From Steroidobacteraceae bacterium (lineage in GTDB: Bacteria > Pseudomonadota > Gammaproteobacteria > Steroidobacterales > Steroidobacteraceae), in NCBI GenBank assembly GCA_025451375.1, contig JANWKL010000153.1, positions 1 through 34,699 of the forward strand: DNA of 34,699 nucleotides, given 5' to 3'. Below the pieces are notes generated by a model, which saw nothing but the letters and a program-made list of their open reading frames with translations, did no database searches and had not been told where the DNA came from. Shown here one piece after another: positions 9,004 through 17,239 of the stretch. The first letter of the stretch is position 1, and each line of letters opens with the position of its first letter. The translations under genes were made by a program, and so were the position numbers.

Positions 9004-9411
9004 TCAGGCGAGGGAGGTCGCGATGCGCACTTCGCCGCTCAGCACCTTGTGAATGGGACAGGCGTTGGCGATCTGCAGCAGCCGCTCGCGTTGTTCGGCG
9101 CTCAGAGCCCCGCGCACGGTGATGCGCCGGCGAATGTCGTTGCCGCCGGCCGCGGGCTTACCCTCGGGGTTGAATTGCAGCTCGACCTGAACCTCCTCGA
9201 GCACCCAGCTTTTGCGTGCGGCGTACATGCGCAGGGTAACGGCGGTGCAGGCGCCAAGCGCGGACAGCAACAGATGGTGCGGCGTGGGCGCAAGATCTGC
9301 GCCGCCGAGCGCCACAGGTTCATCTGCCTGCCACTCATGAGCGCCATCGCTCAGGGTCACGAGATACGGCGCAGCGTTGCTGACGGCAGTCACAGTAGGG
9401 ATGTCGTTCAT
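9004..9411 (-). CDS. OsmC/Ohr-family peroxide-reducing protein
   Basis: A 135-residue protein of the OsmC superfamily, cytoplasmic thiol peroxidases that reduce organic hydroperoxides. The two redox cysteines are at expected places: Cys55 in LLSALGACTAVTLRMYA and Cys118 in ANACPIHKVLSG. The helix between the domains (TPHHLLLSALGAC) is typical. From wording and length it is closer to the OsmC/YhfA-like general group than to classical Ohr. It starts at ATG 9411, 3 bases after the TMEM175 stop, and ends 11 bases before the pirin start, so the three genes form one transcript. Which peroxide it handles cannot be read from sequence. Confidence 0.9.
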   Translation of the reverse strand: MNDIPTVTAVSNAAPYLVTLSDGAHEWQADEPVALGGADLAPTPHHLLLSALGACTAVTLRMYAARKSWVLEEVQVELQFNPEGKPAAGGNDIRRRITVRGALSAEQRERLLQIANACPIHKVLSGEVRIATSLA

Positions 9412-9414
9412 GGA

Positions 9415-9996
9415 TTAGGTCCTGTTCCTGACCAGCGATTCAATGCGGGTGTCGGGGATGATCCACAGCAGCGACACGGCGATGTACAGCGCAATCGCCA
9501 CCCACGGACGCACGAATGCGAGACCGCTGGCAGCAACGTAGAGCGCCAGAGACAGCTTGCCTTTGCGATCGCTGCCAACCGCCCGCGCCAGGCGCGAATC
9601 ATGGCCGTTGCAGGCAATGAGCTGCCACGTCAGCACGGTATAAGAAATGGCGGCGCCGGTGAGCACGATCCCGTAGGAGGCGACGGGCAGGGCAGTCAGG
9701 CCCGCCTCATCGATCCAGCGGATGACGAACGGCACCAGCGACAGCCAGAACAGCATCGCAAGATTCGCCCATAGCACCTTGCCATTGACGTGTTCGGAGG
9801 CGTGCAGCAGGTGGTGATGGTTGTTCCAGAAGATTCCTACGTTTATGTAACTGAGCACGTAGGCCAGGAACACCGGCACGCCCGCACGCAGCGCATCCAG
9901 GCTCGCGTCATGCGGAACGCGGATCTCGAGCACCATGATGGTGATGATGATCGCGACGACGCCGTCGGTGAAGGCTTCAAGGCGGCCCTTTCCCAT
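9415..9996 (-). CDS. TMEM175-family (DUF1211) potassium channel-like membrane protein
   Basis: A 193-residue inner-membrane protein with about six hydrophobic segments. The first helix carries the family signature RLEAFTDGVVAIIIT (Arg5, Phe9, Thr10, Asp11), which in bacterial TMEM175 channels lines the potassium pore. The length matches single-repeat bacterial members, which act as tetramers. The FWNNHHHLLHA stretch after helix two is also typical. It is the first gene of the TMEM175-OsmC-pirin unit, starting 59 bases from the divergent mauE-like gene. Channel activity is known for the family but not shown for this protein. Confidence 0.85.
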   Translation of the reverse strand: MGKGRLEAFTDGVVAIIITIMVLEIRVPHDASLDALRAGVPVFLAYVLSYINVGIFWNNHHHLLHASEHVNGKVLWANLAMLFWLSLVPFVIRWIDEAGLTALPVASYGIVLTGAAISYTVLTWQLIACNGHDSRLARAVGSDRKGKLSLALYVAASGLAFVRPWVAIALYIAVSLLWIIPDTRIESLVRNRT

Positions 9997-10055
9997 GCCG
10001 TGATGCTACGTGCATTCGCGCGGCGAGGCGATCGTACGGAGGCGATCGCGTTATC

Positions 10056-10604
10056 ATGCCGGCCTATATGCTTGACCCCGCCGTCGGCGCGCTGCTCGTG
10101 GGCTGTTACGCGCTGCTGTTCGCAAGCGCCGCGCTGCATAAGCTTGTGGATCTGCCGCGCTTTGCGGCTGTGGTGGATGCGTATGCGCTGCTGCCCGGCA
10201 GCGCGCGGCTGGCCTGGGCGGTGCCGTTGAGTGAGCTCGGCGCCGGCGTCGGCATGCTGTCAGGACTCACGCGCCCCTGGGCGGGGGTTCTCGGGGCGGT
10301 ATTGCTGGTCGCGTATGCCCTGGCCATCGGTGTGAATTTGCACCGTGGTCGGACGGATCTTGCCTGTGGGTGCGGCGGACCGAACGAGCGGCGCGCGATT
10401 GCACCCTGGATGGTGTGGCGCAATCTCGCGCTGGCACTGCTCGTGTCCGGCACGCTCCTGAAGTGGAGTCCCCGGCCGATGCTTAGCGTAGATGCACTGA
10501 CGGTTGCCGCGGGCGTGGCAACGGTGGCCCTGCTGTACGTCAGCCTCGATCGTCTGCTGGGGCAGGTGCTGCCGCGCGCGCAGCTGCTGCGAGGCTCCCC
10601 GTGA
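10056..10604 (+). CDS. mauE: MauE/DoxX-like redox-associated membrane protein
   Basis: A 182-residue inner-membrane protein with four to five hydrophobic segments. It resembles MauE, which with MauD is needed to mature the small, disulfide-rich subunit of methylamine dehydrogenase. Visible family features are ASAALHKLVDLPRF near residues 23-36 and a vicinal-type redox motif CGCGG (Cys104, Cys106) where MauE proteins have CGCFG. The start is ATG 10056; a second ATG 12 bases on is possible. A GGAGG sits about 13 bases upstream of the first. The stop overlaps the GTG of the mauD-like gene by four bases (GTGA), which indicates translational coupling. No amine dehydrogenase subunit gene is in the window, so the client protein is unknown. 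Confidence 0.8.
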   Translation: MPAYMLDPAVGALLVGCYALLFASAALHKLVDLPRFAAVVDAYALLPGSARLAWAVPLSELGAGVGMLSGLTRPWAGVLGAVLLVAYALAIGVNLHRGRTDLACGCGGPNERRAIAPWMVWRNLALALLVSGTLLKWSPRPMLSVDALTVAAGVATVALLYVSLDRLLGQVLPRAQLLRGSP

Positions 10605-11185
10605 CCGCGCTCGCGATATCCAACGTCGTACTGTGGGTCCTGGTGGTGGCGCTCGCGGCGGTGGTGCTGGCCCTCACGCGCCAGCTCGGCGTCCTGCACG
10701 AGCGCATCGCGCCCGCCGGCGCGCTCATGCTCAACCGGGGCCTTACCGTCGGTGAGCCCGCGCCGCTGCTTGAGGTCACGGACCTGGCGGGCCGGGCCGT
10801 GACGATTGGCGCGCCGCGAGATGACGGCCGCAGCACGCTGCTCCTGTTCGTGTCGCCGACCTGCCCGGTATGCAAGACGCTGTTGCCGGCGGTGCTCTCG
10901 AGCAGGAAGGACGAGCGCGGCTGGCTGGATGTCTTGCTCGCCAGCGATGGCGATCTTGCGCAGCAACGCGCCTTCGTCCGCGATCAGCGTCTGGAAGCCG
11001 TGCCCTATATCGTCTCCGGTGCGCTCGGTCTGGCCTTCCAGGTTGGCCGGCTGCCGTTCGGGGCGCTGCTCGATGAGCACGGCATCGTGCGTGCGCGCGG
11101 GCTCGTCAACTCGCGTGAGCATCTCGAGAGTCTGTTTGAGGCGAAGCGTCTGGGCGTCGCTTCGCTGCAGGAGTATTTCTCATGA
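10601..11185 (+). CDS. mauD: MauD-like thioredoxin-fold protein
   Basis: A 194-residue protein anchored by an N-terminal membrane helix (about 5-25). The helix is followed by the very MauD-like stretch LTRQLGVLHERIAPAGALML and a thioredoxin-fold domain with the redox motif CPVC (Cys88, Cys91) in FVSPTCPVCKTLLP. MauD acts in the periplasm in forming or sorting the six disulfides of the methylamine dehydrogenase light chain. The close match in the linker makes MauD a better call than general TlpA/ResA. The start is GTG 10601, set by the GTGA overlap with the upstream gene. Its own TGA overlaps the ATG of the methyltransferase (ATGA). The later cis-Pro region is AVPYIVSG. Confidence 0.85.
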   Translation: MTALAISNVVLWVLVVALAAVVLALTRQLGVLHERIAPAGALMLNRGLTVGEPAPLLEVTDLAGRAVTIGAPRDDGRSTLLLFVSPTCPVCKTLLPAVLSSRKDERGWLDVLLASDGDLAQQRAFVRDQRLEAVPYIVSGALGLAFQVGRLPFGALLDEHGIVRARGLVNSREHLESLFEAKRLGVASLQEYFS

Positions 11186-11817
11186 ACGACCCGACAGCCC
11201 TCGACCAGGCGGTGCGCACGGTGCTCGAAGACTACGAGGCGCGCGCGGAGCGCGAAGAGAAGGTGTGGAGCACGCTCTCGAGTGAGGAAGCTGCGCGGCG
11301 ACGCGATGAGATGCTGCTGCCGGTGGGCCGCGCGACCGGAACGTTCCTCAATCTGCTGGTGAAGTCCGGGGAGGCGCGCCGGATCCTGGAGATTGGCAGC
11401 TCCTACGGTTATTCCACGACCTGGCTGGCCGAAGGGGCCCGGGCGGTAGGCGGCAAGGTCACCTCCCTTGAGAACAAGGTGGAGAAGACCGAGTACGCCA
11501 GCGCGCAGCTGGCGCGCGCCGGGCTGAGTGAATACGTCGAGTTCGTGATCGGCGATGCGCTCGCGAGCATCAGGACGCTCGCGGGACCATTTGACCTGGT
11601 GCTGATCGATCTGTGGAAGGATCTGTACGTGCCGGTGTTCGAGCTCCTGTATCCGAAGCTCGCTCAGGGCGCGATCGTGGTGGCCGACAACATGCTGCAA
11701 CCCGAGAGCGCGCGGATACACGCCAGGGCGTACCGCGAGCGCGTGCGCGTGGCGCGTGATGTCACTTCGGTTCTCCTCAGCATCGGCAACGGCATCGAGG
11801 TCAGCCGCTTTCAGTGA
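11182..11817 (+). CDS. class I SAM-dependent O-methyltransferase (COMT/YrrM-like)
   Basis: A 211-residue cytoplasmic methyltransferase of the catechol/caffeoyl-CoA O-methyltransferase-like family. SAM motif I is ILEIGSSYGYSTTWLA (about residues 68-83). The acidic residue after the second strand is in TSLENK, and the family LVLIDLWKDLYVPVFELLYPKL block follows at about 139-160, then GAIVVADNML. Typical members have Asp-Ala-Asp-Lys at the metal site; here it reads Asp-Leu-Trp-Lys, so metal dependence or substrate may differ. It is coupled to mauD by a 4-base overlap and is the last gene of that operon. Its 3' end overlaps the convergent AlaX gene by 17 bases. The substrate is unknown. Confidence 0.85.
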   Translation: MNDPTALDQAVRTVLEDYEARAEREEKVWSTLSSEEAARRRDEMLLPVGRATGTFLNLLVKSGEARRILEIGSSYGYSTTWLAEGARAVGGKVTSLENKVEKTEYASAQLARAGLSEYVEFVIGDALASIRTLAGPFDLVLIDLWKDLYVPVFELLYPKLAQGAIVVADNMLQPESARIHARAYRERVRVARDVTSVLLSIGNGIEVSRFQ

Positions 11818-12520
11818 GGATGATCTCGACGCGCTTGTTGTGCTTGCCCTCGCTGCGCACCCGCACCACGCGGATGGCTCCGATCTCACCGATGTTCGCG
11901 ACATGCGTGCCGCCACAGGGCTGCAGGTCAATCCCTGGAATCTTGAGCAGGCGCACCCGGCCTGCTCCCCGCGGCGGCGCCACGCTCATGGTCTTGACGA
12001 GCTGCGGCTGGGCATCCAGTTCGGCGTCGCTGATCCAAGCGGTCTCGGTTGCCACCCGCGATGCCACCAGTGAGTTGGTTTCCATTTCGATGTGCGCGGC
12101 GTTCAGCAGCGCCAGCTCGATGTCGAAGTCGAGGCGCGCCTTGTCCGGGGAGATGTTGCCGCCGGTGACCGGCGCGCGGACCACGCACGACATGAGATGC
12201 AAAGCCGTGTGCAGACGCATGAGGCGGTAGCGTCGCGGCCAGTCAATCGTAAGTTCCACCTCGTCTCCGGTTGCCGGCAGCACGCTGCCCGGCGCCGGCA
12301 GATGCAGCACGTCATCGGAGCCTTCGCCCTTACGGGTGTCGGCGATTGTGATTCGCCGTCCGTCCGCCAGGCGCAGCACGCCGGTGTCGCCGGCCTGACC
12401 GCCGCCCTGCGGGTAGAAAATGCTGCGATCGAGCCCGATCCCCCGCTCGCTGACCCGGGTCACGCGCGCGCTCGCGGTGCGCAGGTAAGCATCGTCGCGG
12501 AACAGGAGGGCGGTACTCAT
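11801..12520 (-). CDS. alanyl-tRNA editing protein AlaX (AlaX-M type)
   Basis: A 239-residue stand-alone homologue of the AlaRS editing domain, which hydrolyses Ser-tRNA(Ala) (and Gly-tRNA(Ala)) in the cytoplasm. The zinc site is complete: His104 and His108 in RLHTALHLM, and Cys202 and His206 in PCGGTHVANIGEIG. The glycine-rich FYPQGGGQAGDTG motif at residues 35-47 marks the medium AlaX class. The ATG at 12520 is chosen over a longer reading to 12814 because it has AGGA 7 bases upstream. The longer reading would also run antisense into the PhzF gene. It diverges from phzF-like gene with 42 bases between starts, and its 3' end overlaps the methyltransferase gene by 17 bases. Confidence 0.93.
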   Translation of the reverse strand: MSTALLFRDDAYLRTASARVTRVSERGIGLDRSIFYPQGGGQAGDTGVLRLADGRRITIADTRKGEGSDDVLHLPAPGSVLPATGDEVELTIDWPRRYRLMRLHTALHLMSCVVRAPVTGGNISPDKARLDFDIELALLNAAHIEMETNSLVASRVATETAWISDAELDAQPQLVKTMSVAPPRGAGRVRLLKIPGIDLQPCGGTHVANIGEIGAIRVVRVRSEGKHNKRVEIILTESG

Positions 12521-12562
12521 GGTGTGTGGTCCTGCAAGTGGCGCGCTAGAATCCGACGAGCC

Positions 12563-13405
12563 ATGACAACCCACGCCTACCGGATCGTCAATGTCTTCAC
12601 CGAGGGACGCCGCACTTTGAGCGGCAATCCGTTGTGTGTGTTCGAGCGCGGCCAGTCGCTCGATGAGGCGACCATGCAGGCCCTGGCCCTGCAGTTCAAT
12701 CTCTCCGAGACGACTTTCATCCTGCCTTCCGAACGCGCCAATGCGCGGGTTCGGATCTTTACGCCACGCTTCGAAATGCCCTTTGCCGGCCACCCGACCC
12801 TGGGCACGGCGCACGTGTGTCGCGCGCTTGGATTGGGCGGTGAGCGACTCACCCTCGAGATGCAGGCGGGCGTGATCGCCGTGCGCGCGCTTGATGATCG
12901 GTGGACCTTGCAGGCCAATGCGCCGACCTGGCGCGAGGTCGCAGGTCCCCGGGCGCTGCTGGCGGGGATGCTCGGTGTTGCAGAACGGGATCTCGCGGAG
13001 CGGCCGCTGTGGGTGAATGCGGGCCGCGAGCAGCTGATCGTGCCGCTGACGAGCGAGGCGGCGGTGCGGCGCGTGAACGTGCAGGCGGGACTGCTCGCGG
13101 AGCTCAAGAGCATCGAGGGACAGAGCATGGTGTACGTGTTTGCCGCCGCCGGCAGCGCCACCCTGGCGCGCTTCTTCTTTCCGGTGGGCAACTCGGTGCG
13201 GGAAGATCCGGCCACCGGCTCAGCGACCGCGAATCTCGGCGGCTGGTGTCTGGCGATGGGGCGGACGCTCCCCTGTGAGTTCGATCTCTCGCAGGGAGAG
13301 TACACCGGACGGCCCTCGCAGCTGCGCCTGCAGGTTGATCAGGAGCGCCGCATATTCGTGAGCGGTGAGGTCATCGAGATCGGCCGCGGCAGCATCACCC
13401 TGTGA
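12563..13405 (+). CDS. PhzF-family isomerase/epimerase-like protein
   Basis: A 280-residue protein of the PhzF/DapF-fold family. The catalytic glutamate is Glu49 in FNLSETTFIL. Other family blocks are RIFTPRFEMPFAGHPTLGTAHV and, near the C-terminus, VREDPATGSATANLGGW. PhzF itself isomerises dihydro-hydroxyanthranilate in phenazine synthesis. No other phenazine genes are here, so a general PhzF-like isomerase is the safe call. The ATG at 12563 is used; the same frame is open upstream only as antisense of AlaX. The stop overlaps the GTG start of the HAD gene by four bases, so the two form an operon. Confidence 0.92.
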   Translation: MTTHAYRIVNVFTEGRRTLSGNPLCVFERGQSLDEATMQALALQFNLSETTFILPSERANARVRIFTPRFEMPFAGHPTLGTAHVCRALGLGGERLTLEMQAGVIAVRALDDRWTLQANAPTWREVAGPRALLAGMLGVAERDLAERPLWVNAGREQLIVPLTSEAAVRRVNVQAGLLAELKSIEGQSMVYVFAAAGSATLARFFFPVGNSVREDPATGSATANLGGWCLAMGRTLPCEFDLSQGEYTGRPSQLRLQVDQERRIFVSGEVIEIGRGSITL

Positions 13406-14133
13406 ACGCACCGCCCGTGAAGCTCACTGATTTCAAGGCGCTCACGTTCGACTGTTACGGGACGCTCATCGACTGGGAGACGGGCATCCTGGCGGCTCTT
13501 GCGCCGCTGCTGCGCACGGGCGGGGCGCCACGTGCGAGCGAGGCGGTGCTGGCCGAGTTTGCAAAGCAGGAGTCGGCGCAGCAGGCGGCGACCCCGGGCA
13601 TGCTGTACCGCGATCTCCTGGGCGAGGTGCATCGACGTCTCGCGCGCGAATGGCGGCTGAGCCTCCCGGACGCCACCCACGTGGCTTTCGGCAACTCAGT
13701 GCCGCAATGGCCGGCATTCCCCGACACAGCGGCCGCGTTGCAATACCTCGGGCGTCACTACAAGCTCATCGTTCTCTCGAACGTCGATCGCGACAGCTTC
13801 GCCGCCAGTAATAAAAAGCTGGGCGTTGAATTCGACGCCATCTGCACCGCGCAGGACATTGGCGCGTACAAACCCGATCCGCGCAACTTCCGCTACCTCA
13901 TCGACGCGGTAGCGAAGCTCGGGATCGACCGGGGACAAATCCTGCACACCGCCCAGAGCCTCTACCACGACCACGTACCGGCGAAGGCCGCGGGACTGGC
14001 GACCGCGTGGATTGATCGTCGTCGGCAGCAGGACGGCTGGGGCGCAACGCTGCCACCGGCTGGCAAGCCCGGCTTCGACTTCCGCTTCGCAAGTCTCAAG
14101 GACATGGTCGACACGCACCGCGCACTGGACTGA
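13402..14133 (+). CDS. HAD-superfamily hydrolase (haloacid dehalogenase type II-like)
   Basis: A 243-residue cytoplasmic hydrolase. HAD motif I is TFDCYGTLIDWE with nucleophile Asp17. Motif II is LIVLSNVDR (Ser126, Asn127). Motif III Lys157 sits in GAYKPDPRNF. The fourth region, HTAQSLYHDHVPAKAAGLATAWIDR, follows the L-2-haloacid dehalogenase layout. The Ser-Ser-Asn stretch found there in true dehalogenases reads differently here, so it may be a phosphatase of this subgroup, not a dehalogenase. The GTG start overlaps the PhzF-like stop (GTGA). The stop is followed by a 280-base gap before the second receptor. Confidence 0.87.
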   Translation: MNAPPVKLTDFKALTFDCYGTLIDWETGILAALAPLLRTGGAPRASEAVLAEFAKQESAQQAATPGMLYRDLLGEVHRRLAREWRLSLPDATHVAFGNSVPQWPAFPDTAAALQYLGRHYKLIVLSNVDRDSFAASNKKLGVEFDAICTAQDIGAYKPDPRNFRYLIDAVAKLGIDRGQILHTAQSLYHDHVPAKAAGLATAWIDRRRQQDGWGATLPPAGKPGFDFRFASLKDMVDTHRALD

Positions 14134-14413
14134 AGCCGCAGGAGCCGGAAGATGCGCCGTCATCATCGGTTCACGAGGGCGTGCCAGGATCGTCCCGGCA
14201 GGCGTTGACCCGCGGGGGTTGGCTGCGGGCGTGGCGCCGCCCGAGCTCGCCTATGATGCGTGCGCGCCACACCATCCAGGCGGCTGCGTCCTGCGATGAT
14301 GACGCCTTTATTCAAGCGCACGCTGGGCGAGTGGTATAAAAGTAGTGTGGGGAGCCGCACATGCGGGTGGAATGCGCTGGCGTGGGAAACAAACAACTGA
14401 GCCTCAGGGGACA
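14134..14413 (+). other. upstream region of TonB-dependent receptor B
   Basis: A 280-base non-coding gap. The first half is GC-rich with short inverted repeats (for example GGGCG at 14227-14231 and CGCCC about seven bases later) but no T run, so it is not a clear terminator for the PhzF-HAD pair. The second half is AT-richer and holds the possible promoter listed separately and a CAGGGGAC ribosome site just before the ATG pair at 14414/14417. The receptor frame stays open back to 14345, but that stretch looks non-coding. Confidence 0.5.
14311..14340 (+). promoter_or_regulatory. possible promoter of TonB-dependent receptor B
   Basis: A TATAAA hexamer at 14335-14340 resembles a sigma-70 -10 box, with TTCAAG 18 bases upstream as a weak -35. 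The hexamer is unusual in this GC-rich background and lies about 75 bases before the start codon. The -35 match is poor, so an activator may be needed or the start site may be elsewhere. Confidence 0.3.
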
Positions 14414-17182
14414 ATGATGAAGCCTAATCCGAAGATCGCCGCGGCCGTGGCGGCCATACTGAGTGCGTCGAGCACCGCAATTGTCTATGCGCAGCAGGCC
14501 CCTACGGCCCCTGCCGCCACGGGGAACGAGCTGGCGGAGGTGGTCGTCACCGCGCAGCGCCGCTCCGAGAACCTGCAGGACGTGCCGATTACGATCCAGG
14601 CGATCAGTGGTCAACAACTGCAGCAGCTGAACGTCGTGTCTTTCAATGATCTGCTCAAGTACACGCCGAACGTGACCTTCAGCGGCAACGGCCCGGGCAC
14701 CGGCAACATCTTCATGCGCGGACTGGGCGGCGTGGGTTCTGGCAACCAGTCACAGTCGACCACTGCGCCGTTCCCGAACGTGGCGTTGTATCTGGACGAC
14801 CAGTCGATGCAGTTCCCGGCGCGCAACAATGACGTCTACCTGATCGACATGGAGCGTGTCGAAGTGCTCGAGGGTCCGCAGGGGACGCTCTTCGGCGGCG
14901 GCGCGCAGGCAGGCGCGATTCGTTACATCACCAACAAGCCGCGGCTGAACGCGGTCTCGGGCGACGTCAATGCCGCCTATGGCATCACCGCTCACGGTGA
15001 CCCGAATACCGCGCTCAATGCGGTGCTAAACGTCCCGCTGTCCGACCGGTTCGCATTGCGCGGGGTATTCTTCTCGGAGCGCCGCGGCGGCTACATCAAC
15101 AACGTTGCCAGCACGATCGGCTATCTGCCCGGTACACCGCCGCACGACCTGGGAGGAAATCCGACCGCCAACAACGGCGCCCTGCAGGCAAGCAACACCA
15201 ATAGCGTCGACTACCAGGGCGCGCGTCTCTCGGCGCTGTGGAAGATCAACGACGACTGGGACGTGCTGCTGCAACAGAACTATCAGAACCTGCAGGCGGA
15301 CGGTTATTTCTACGCCTACCCGGTGGGCACCGACGGCAATGCCCTGCCCAAGTACGACATCACCGCCTTCGCGCCGGCGTTCAACAAGGATCGCTACGAG
15401 AGCACGGCCTGGACTTTGAACGGCAAGCTGAGCGATATGCTGAGTATGGTGTACACCGGCAGCTACATGGTCCGTAACATCGACGGGCAACAGGACTATT
15501 CCAATTACATGCGCAGCGCGGTTGGTTCCTACTACGCCTGCATCGGTACCGGCGCCGGATATTTCAACTCGGGCGCGAAGCATTTCCCGGGGCCATATCC
15601 CGGCCTGGCGGGCTCGCCGCTGCAATGCACCTCGCCGGTCGGAAGCTGGCGCGACATAGTCCGTAACACCCACCAGAGCCACGAGTTCCGGCTGAGCACC
15701 AATGCCGACTACCGCCTGCGCGGCCTGGTCGGGCTGTATTGGGAGAAGTTCGTCATCAACGACAACCAGATGTTCAACTACCTGGGCATCCCGCAGTGCA
15801 GCCCCGCCAATCTTGCCGCTGCCGCGGCCGGTGGGCCGAGCTGTCTGTCGGCCGTGGGACCGGAACCCGGATCCTTTGCGACCGACCCCTCCCTGCGCCT
15901 GAACACGAACACGGCCTTCGGCGAAGACGAGCAGCGCGGCTACAAGCAGAAAGCCTTGTTCGTGTCGGCCGACTTTGACCTGATCCCCAAGGTGTTGACG
16001 GCAACCGGTGGCGTGCGCTTCTACCACTATGACGAATTCGAGCACGGCTCGGAGTACTACAGCGAAAGCACGAGCCCGCTGGTGGTAAATCACGCCAATG
16101 GTGCTTGCACCGCAGCCGGGGCCTGCGGCTTTCCCATCAACCTGGACAAGAACGAGAGCGGCCATCGCTTACGCGGCAATCTGACCTGGCACATCACCCC
16201 GGACATGATGGCCTACTACACCTACTCGGAAGGGTTCCGTCCGGGTGGCTTCAATCGCACCTCCTCGCTGCCGGGCCTGCCGCCCTCGCTTAAGGGGGTG
16301 GCGACGTATTGCGGCGGCCCGATCTCCGGTGTACCGCAGGACAAACTGGACCCGAGATGTGCCGTCGGCGGGAGCCTCTTCGGGCTCAACACCACGCAGT
16401 TCAACAAACCGGCGGGCTACAGCTCTGACAATCTGAAGAACAACGAGATCGGCATCAAGAGCGAGTTCTTCGAGCATCGGCTGGTCTTGAATCTGTCCGG
16501 TTACATCATGAAGTGGAGCGACATCCAGCTGCCGCTGTTCGACCCGGTGCACCTTGGGAATACGACCTTCGATGTCAATGGGCCGAGCTACAAGGTCAAG
16601 GGATTCGAGGCACAGTTCGTGGCGCGCATTACTGACGGACTCACGGTCGAGGGTTCGAGCTCGGTGAACTCCGCCGAGCAGACGAGCGCGCCGTGTCTGC
16701 CGAGCAACCGCGCGACGGCAGGCAACCCGACCCCGATTGGTCAGTGCATAAGCGTAGTCAAGCAAACTACCTTCACAAATCCGTACGGCGTGCTCGGCAC
16801 GCGGCCGCCGTTCTCGCCACCGTGGATGTTCAACATCCGGGCACGGTACGACTGGAGCATGGCGGGCGAGTACAAGCCGTTTGCCTGGGTTGGCGCGAGC
16901 CACACCGGTCCGCAGAGCAACGAGCCGCAGAGCTTCCCTGATGGCAACCTGCCGCCGAACAGCATCAATCCGACCACGACGTATCTAAGGTACGAGATCC
17001 CCGGCTACACGACCTACGATGCGGCCCTCGGCGTTTCCAAGGATAACTGGTCGGTGCAAATCAACGGCAGCAACCTGTCCAACGAGTACGGTCCCACCAA
17101 TATCTCGTCCGGGCAGTACTTCAAGTCGGTAATCCCGCTGCGTCCGCGCGTCCTGATGGCGCAGTTCGGGTGGAAGTTCTAG
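14414..17182 (+). CDS. TonB-dependent outer-membrane receptor, copy B
   Basis: A 922-residue outer-membrane transporter, clear paralogue of the product of 4037-6778. The start at ATG 14414 (or the adjacent ATG 14417) is preferred over 14345 because CAGGGGAC precedes it and a signal peptide then begins at once (KIAAAVAAILSASSTAIVYA). The TonB-box-like stretch is EVVVTAQRR. The plug has FMRGL, VALYLDDQ and VLEGPQGTLFGGGAQAGAIR. Barrel motifs include YSEGFRPGGFNR, and the C-terminus ends FGWKF. The segment DYSNYMRSAVGSYYAC (361-376) matches the DYTNY...YYQC segment of copy A. It is followed by an intrinsic terminator and then two sulfotransferase genes. The ligand is unknown; the different barrel loops suggest it differs from that of copy A. 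Confidence 0.92.
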   Translation: MMKPNPKIAAAVAAILSASSTAIVYAQQAPTAPAATGNELAEVVVTAQRRSENLQDVPITIQAISGQQLQQLNVVSFNDLLKYTPNVTFSGNGPGTGNIFMRGLGGVGSGNQSQSTTAPFPNVALYLDDQSMQFPARNNDVYLIDMERVEVLEGPQGTLFGGGAQAGAIRYITNKPRLNAVSGDVNAAYGITAHGDPNTALNAVLNVPLSDRFALRGVFFSERRGGYINNVASTIGYLPGTPPHDLGGNPTANNGALQASNTNSVDYQGARLSALWKINDDWDVLLQQNYQNLQADGYFYAYPVGTDGNALPKYDITAFAPAFNKDRYESTAWTLNGKLSDMLSMVYTGSYMVRNIDGQQDYSNYMRSAVGSYYACIGTGAGYFNSGAKHFPGPYPGLAGSPLQCTSPVGSWRDIVRNTHQSHEFRLSTNADYRLRGLVGLYWEKFVINDNQMFNYLGIPQCSPANLAAAAAGGPSCLSAVGPEPGSFATDPSLRLNTNTAFGEDEQRGYKQKALFVSADFDLIPKVLTATGGVRFYHYDEFEHGSEYYSESTSPLVVNHANGACTAAGACGFPINLDKNESGHRLRGNLTWHITPDMMAYYTYSEGFRPGGFNRTSSLPGLPPSLKGVATYCGGPISGVPQDKLDPRCAVGGSLFGLNTTQFNKPAGYSSDNLKNNEIGIKSEFFEHRLVLNLSGYIMKWSDIQLPLFDPVHLGNTTFDVNGPSYKVKGFEAQFVARITDGLTVEGSSSVNSAEQTSAPCLPSNRATAGNPTPIGQCISVVKQTTFTNPYGVLGTRPPFSPPWMFNIRARYDWSMAGEYKPFAWVGASHTGPQSNEPQSFPDGNLPPNSINPTTTYLRYEIPGYTTYDAALGVSKDNWSVQINGSNLSNEYGPTNISSGQYFKSVIPLRPRVLMAQFGWKF

Positions 17183-17199
17183 GCGGCAGCACCCTAAGC

Positions 17200-17221
17200 C
17201 GACCCGACCGCCTGCGGGTCG
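17200..17221 (+). repeat. inverted repeat after receptor B
   Basis: CGACCCG at 17200-17206 pairs with CGGGTCG at 17215-17221, a 7-base stem with an 8-base loop, shortly after the receptor stop. No T run follows, so by itself it is not a terminator. It may protect the 3' end of the receptor message or assist the stronger hairpin 20 bases later. Confidence 0.5.
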
Positions 17222-17239
17222 CGGTGCGTTAAGATGAGG

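Noticed and set aside
12521-12814. N-terminal extension of AlaX
   Set aside because: It runs antisense through PhzF, and the ATG at 12520 has its own ribosome site and begins at the usual family N-terminus.
12563-13405. Phenazine biosynthesis cluster
   Set aside because: Only a PhzF-fold protein is present; no other phz gene is near, and the family is widespread outside phenazine producers.
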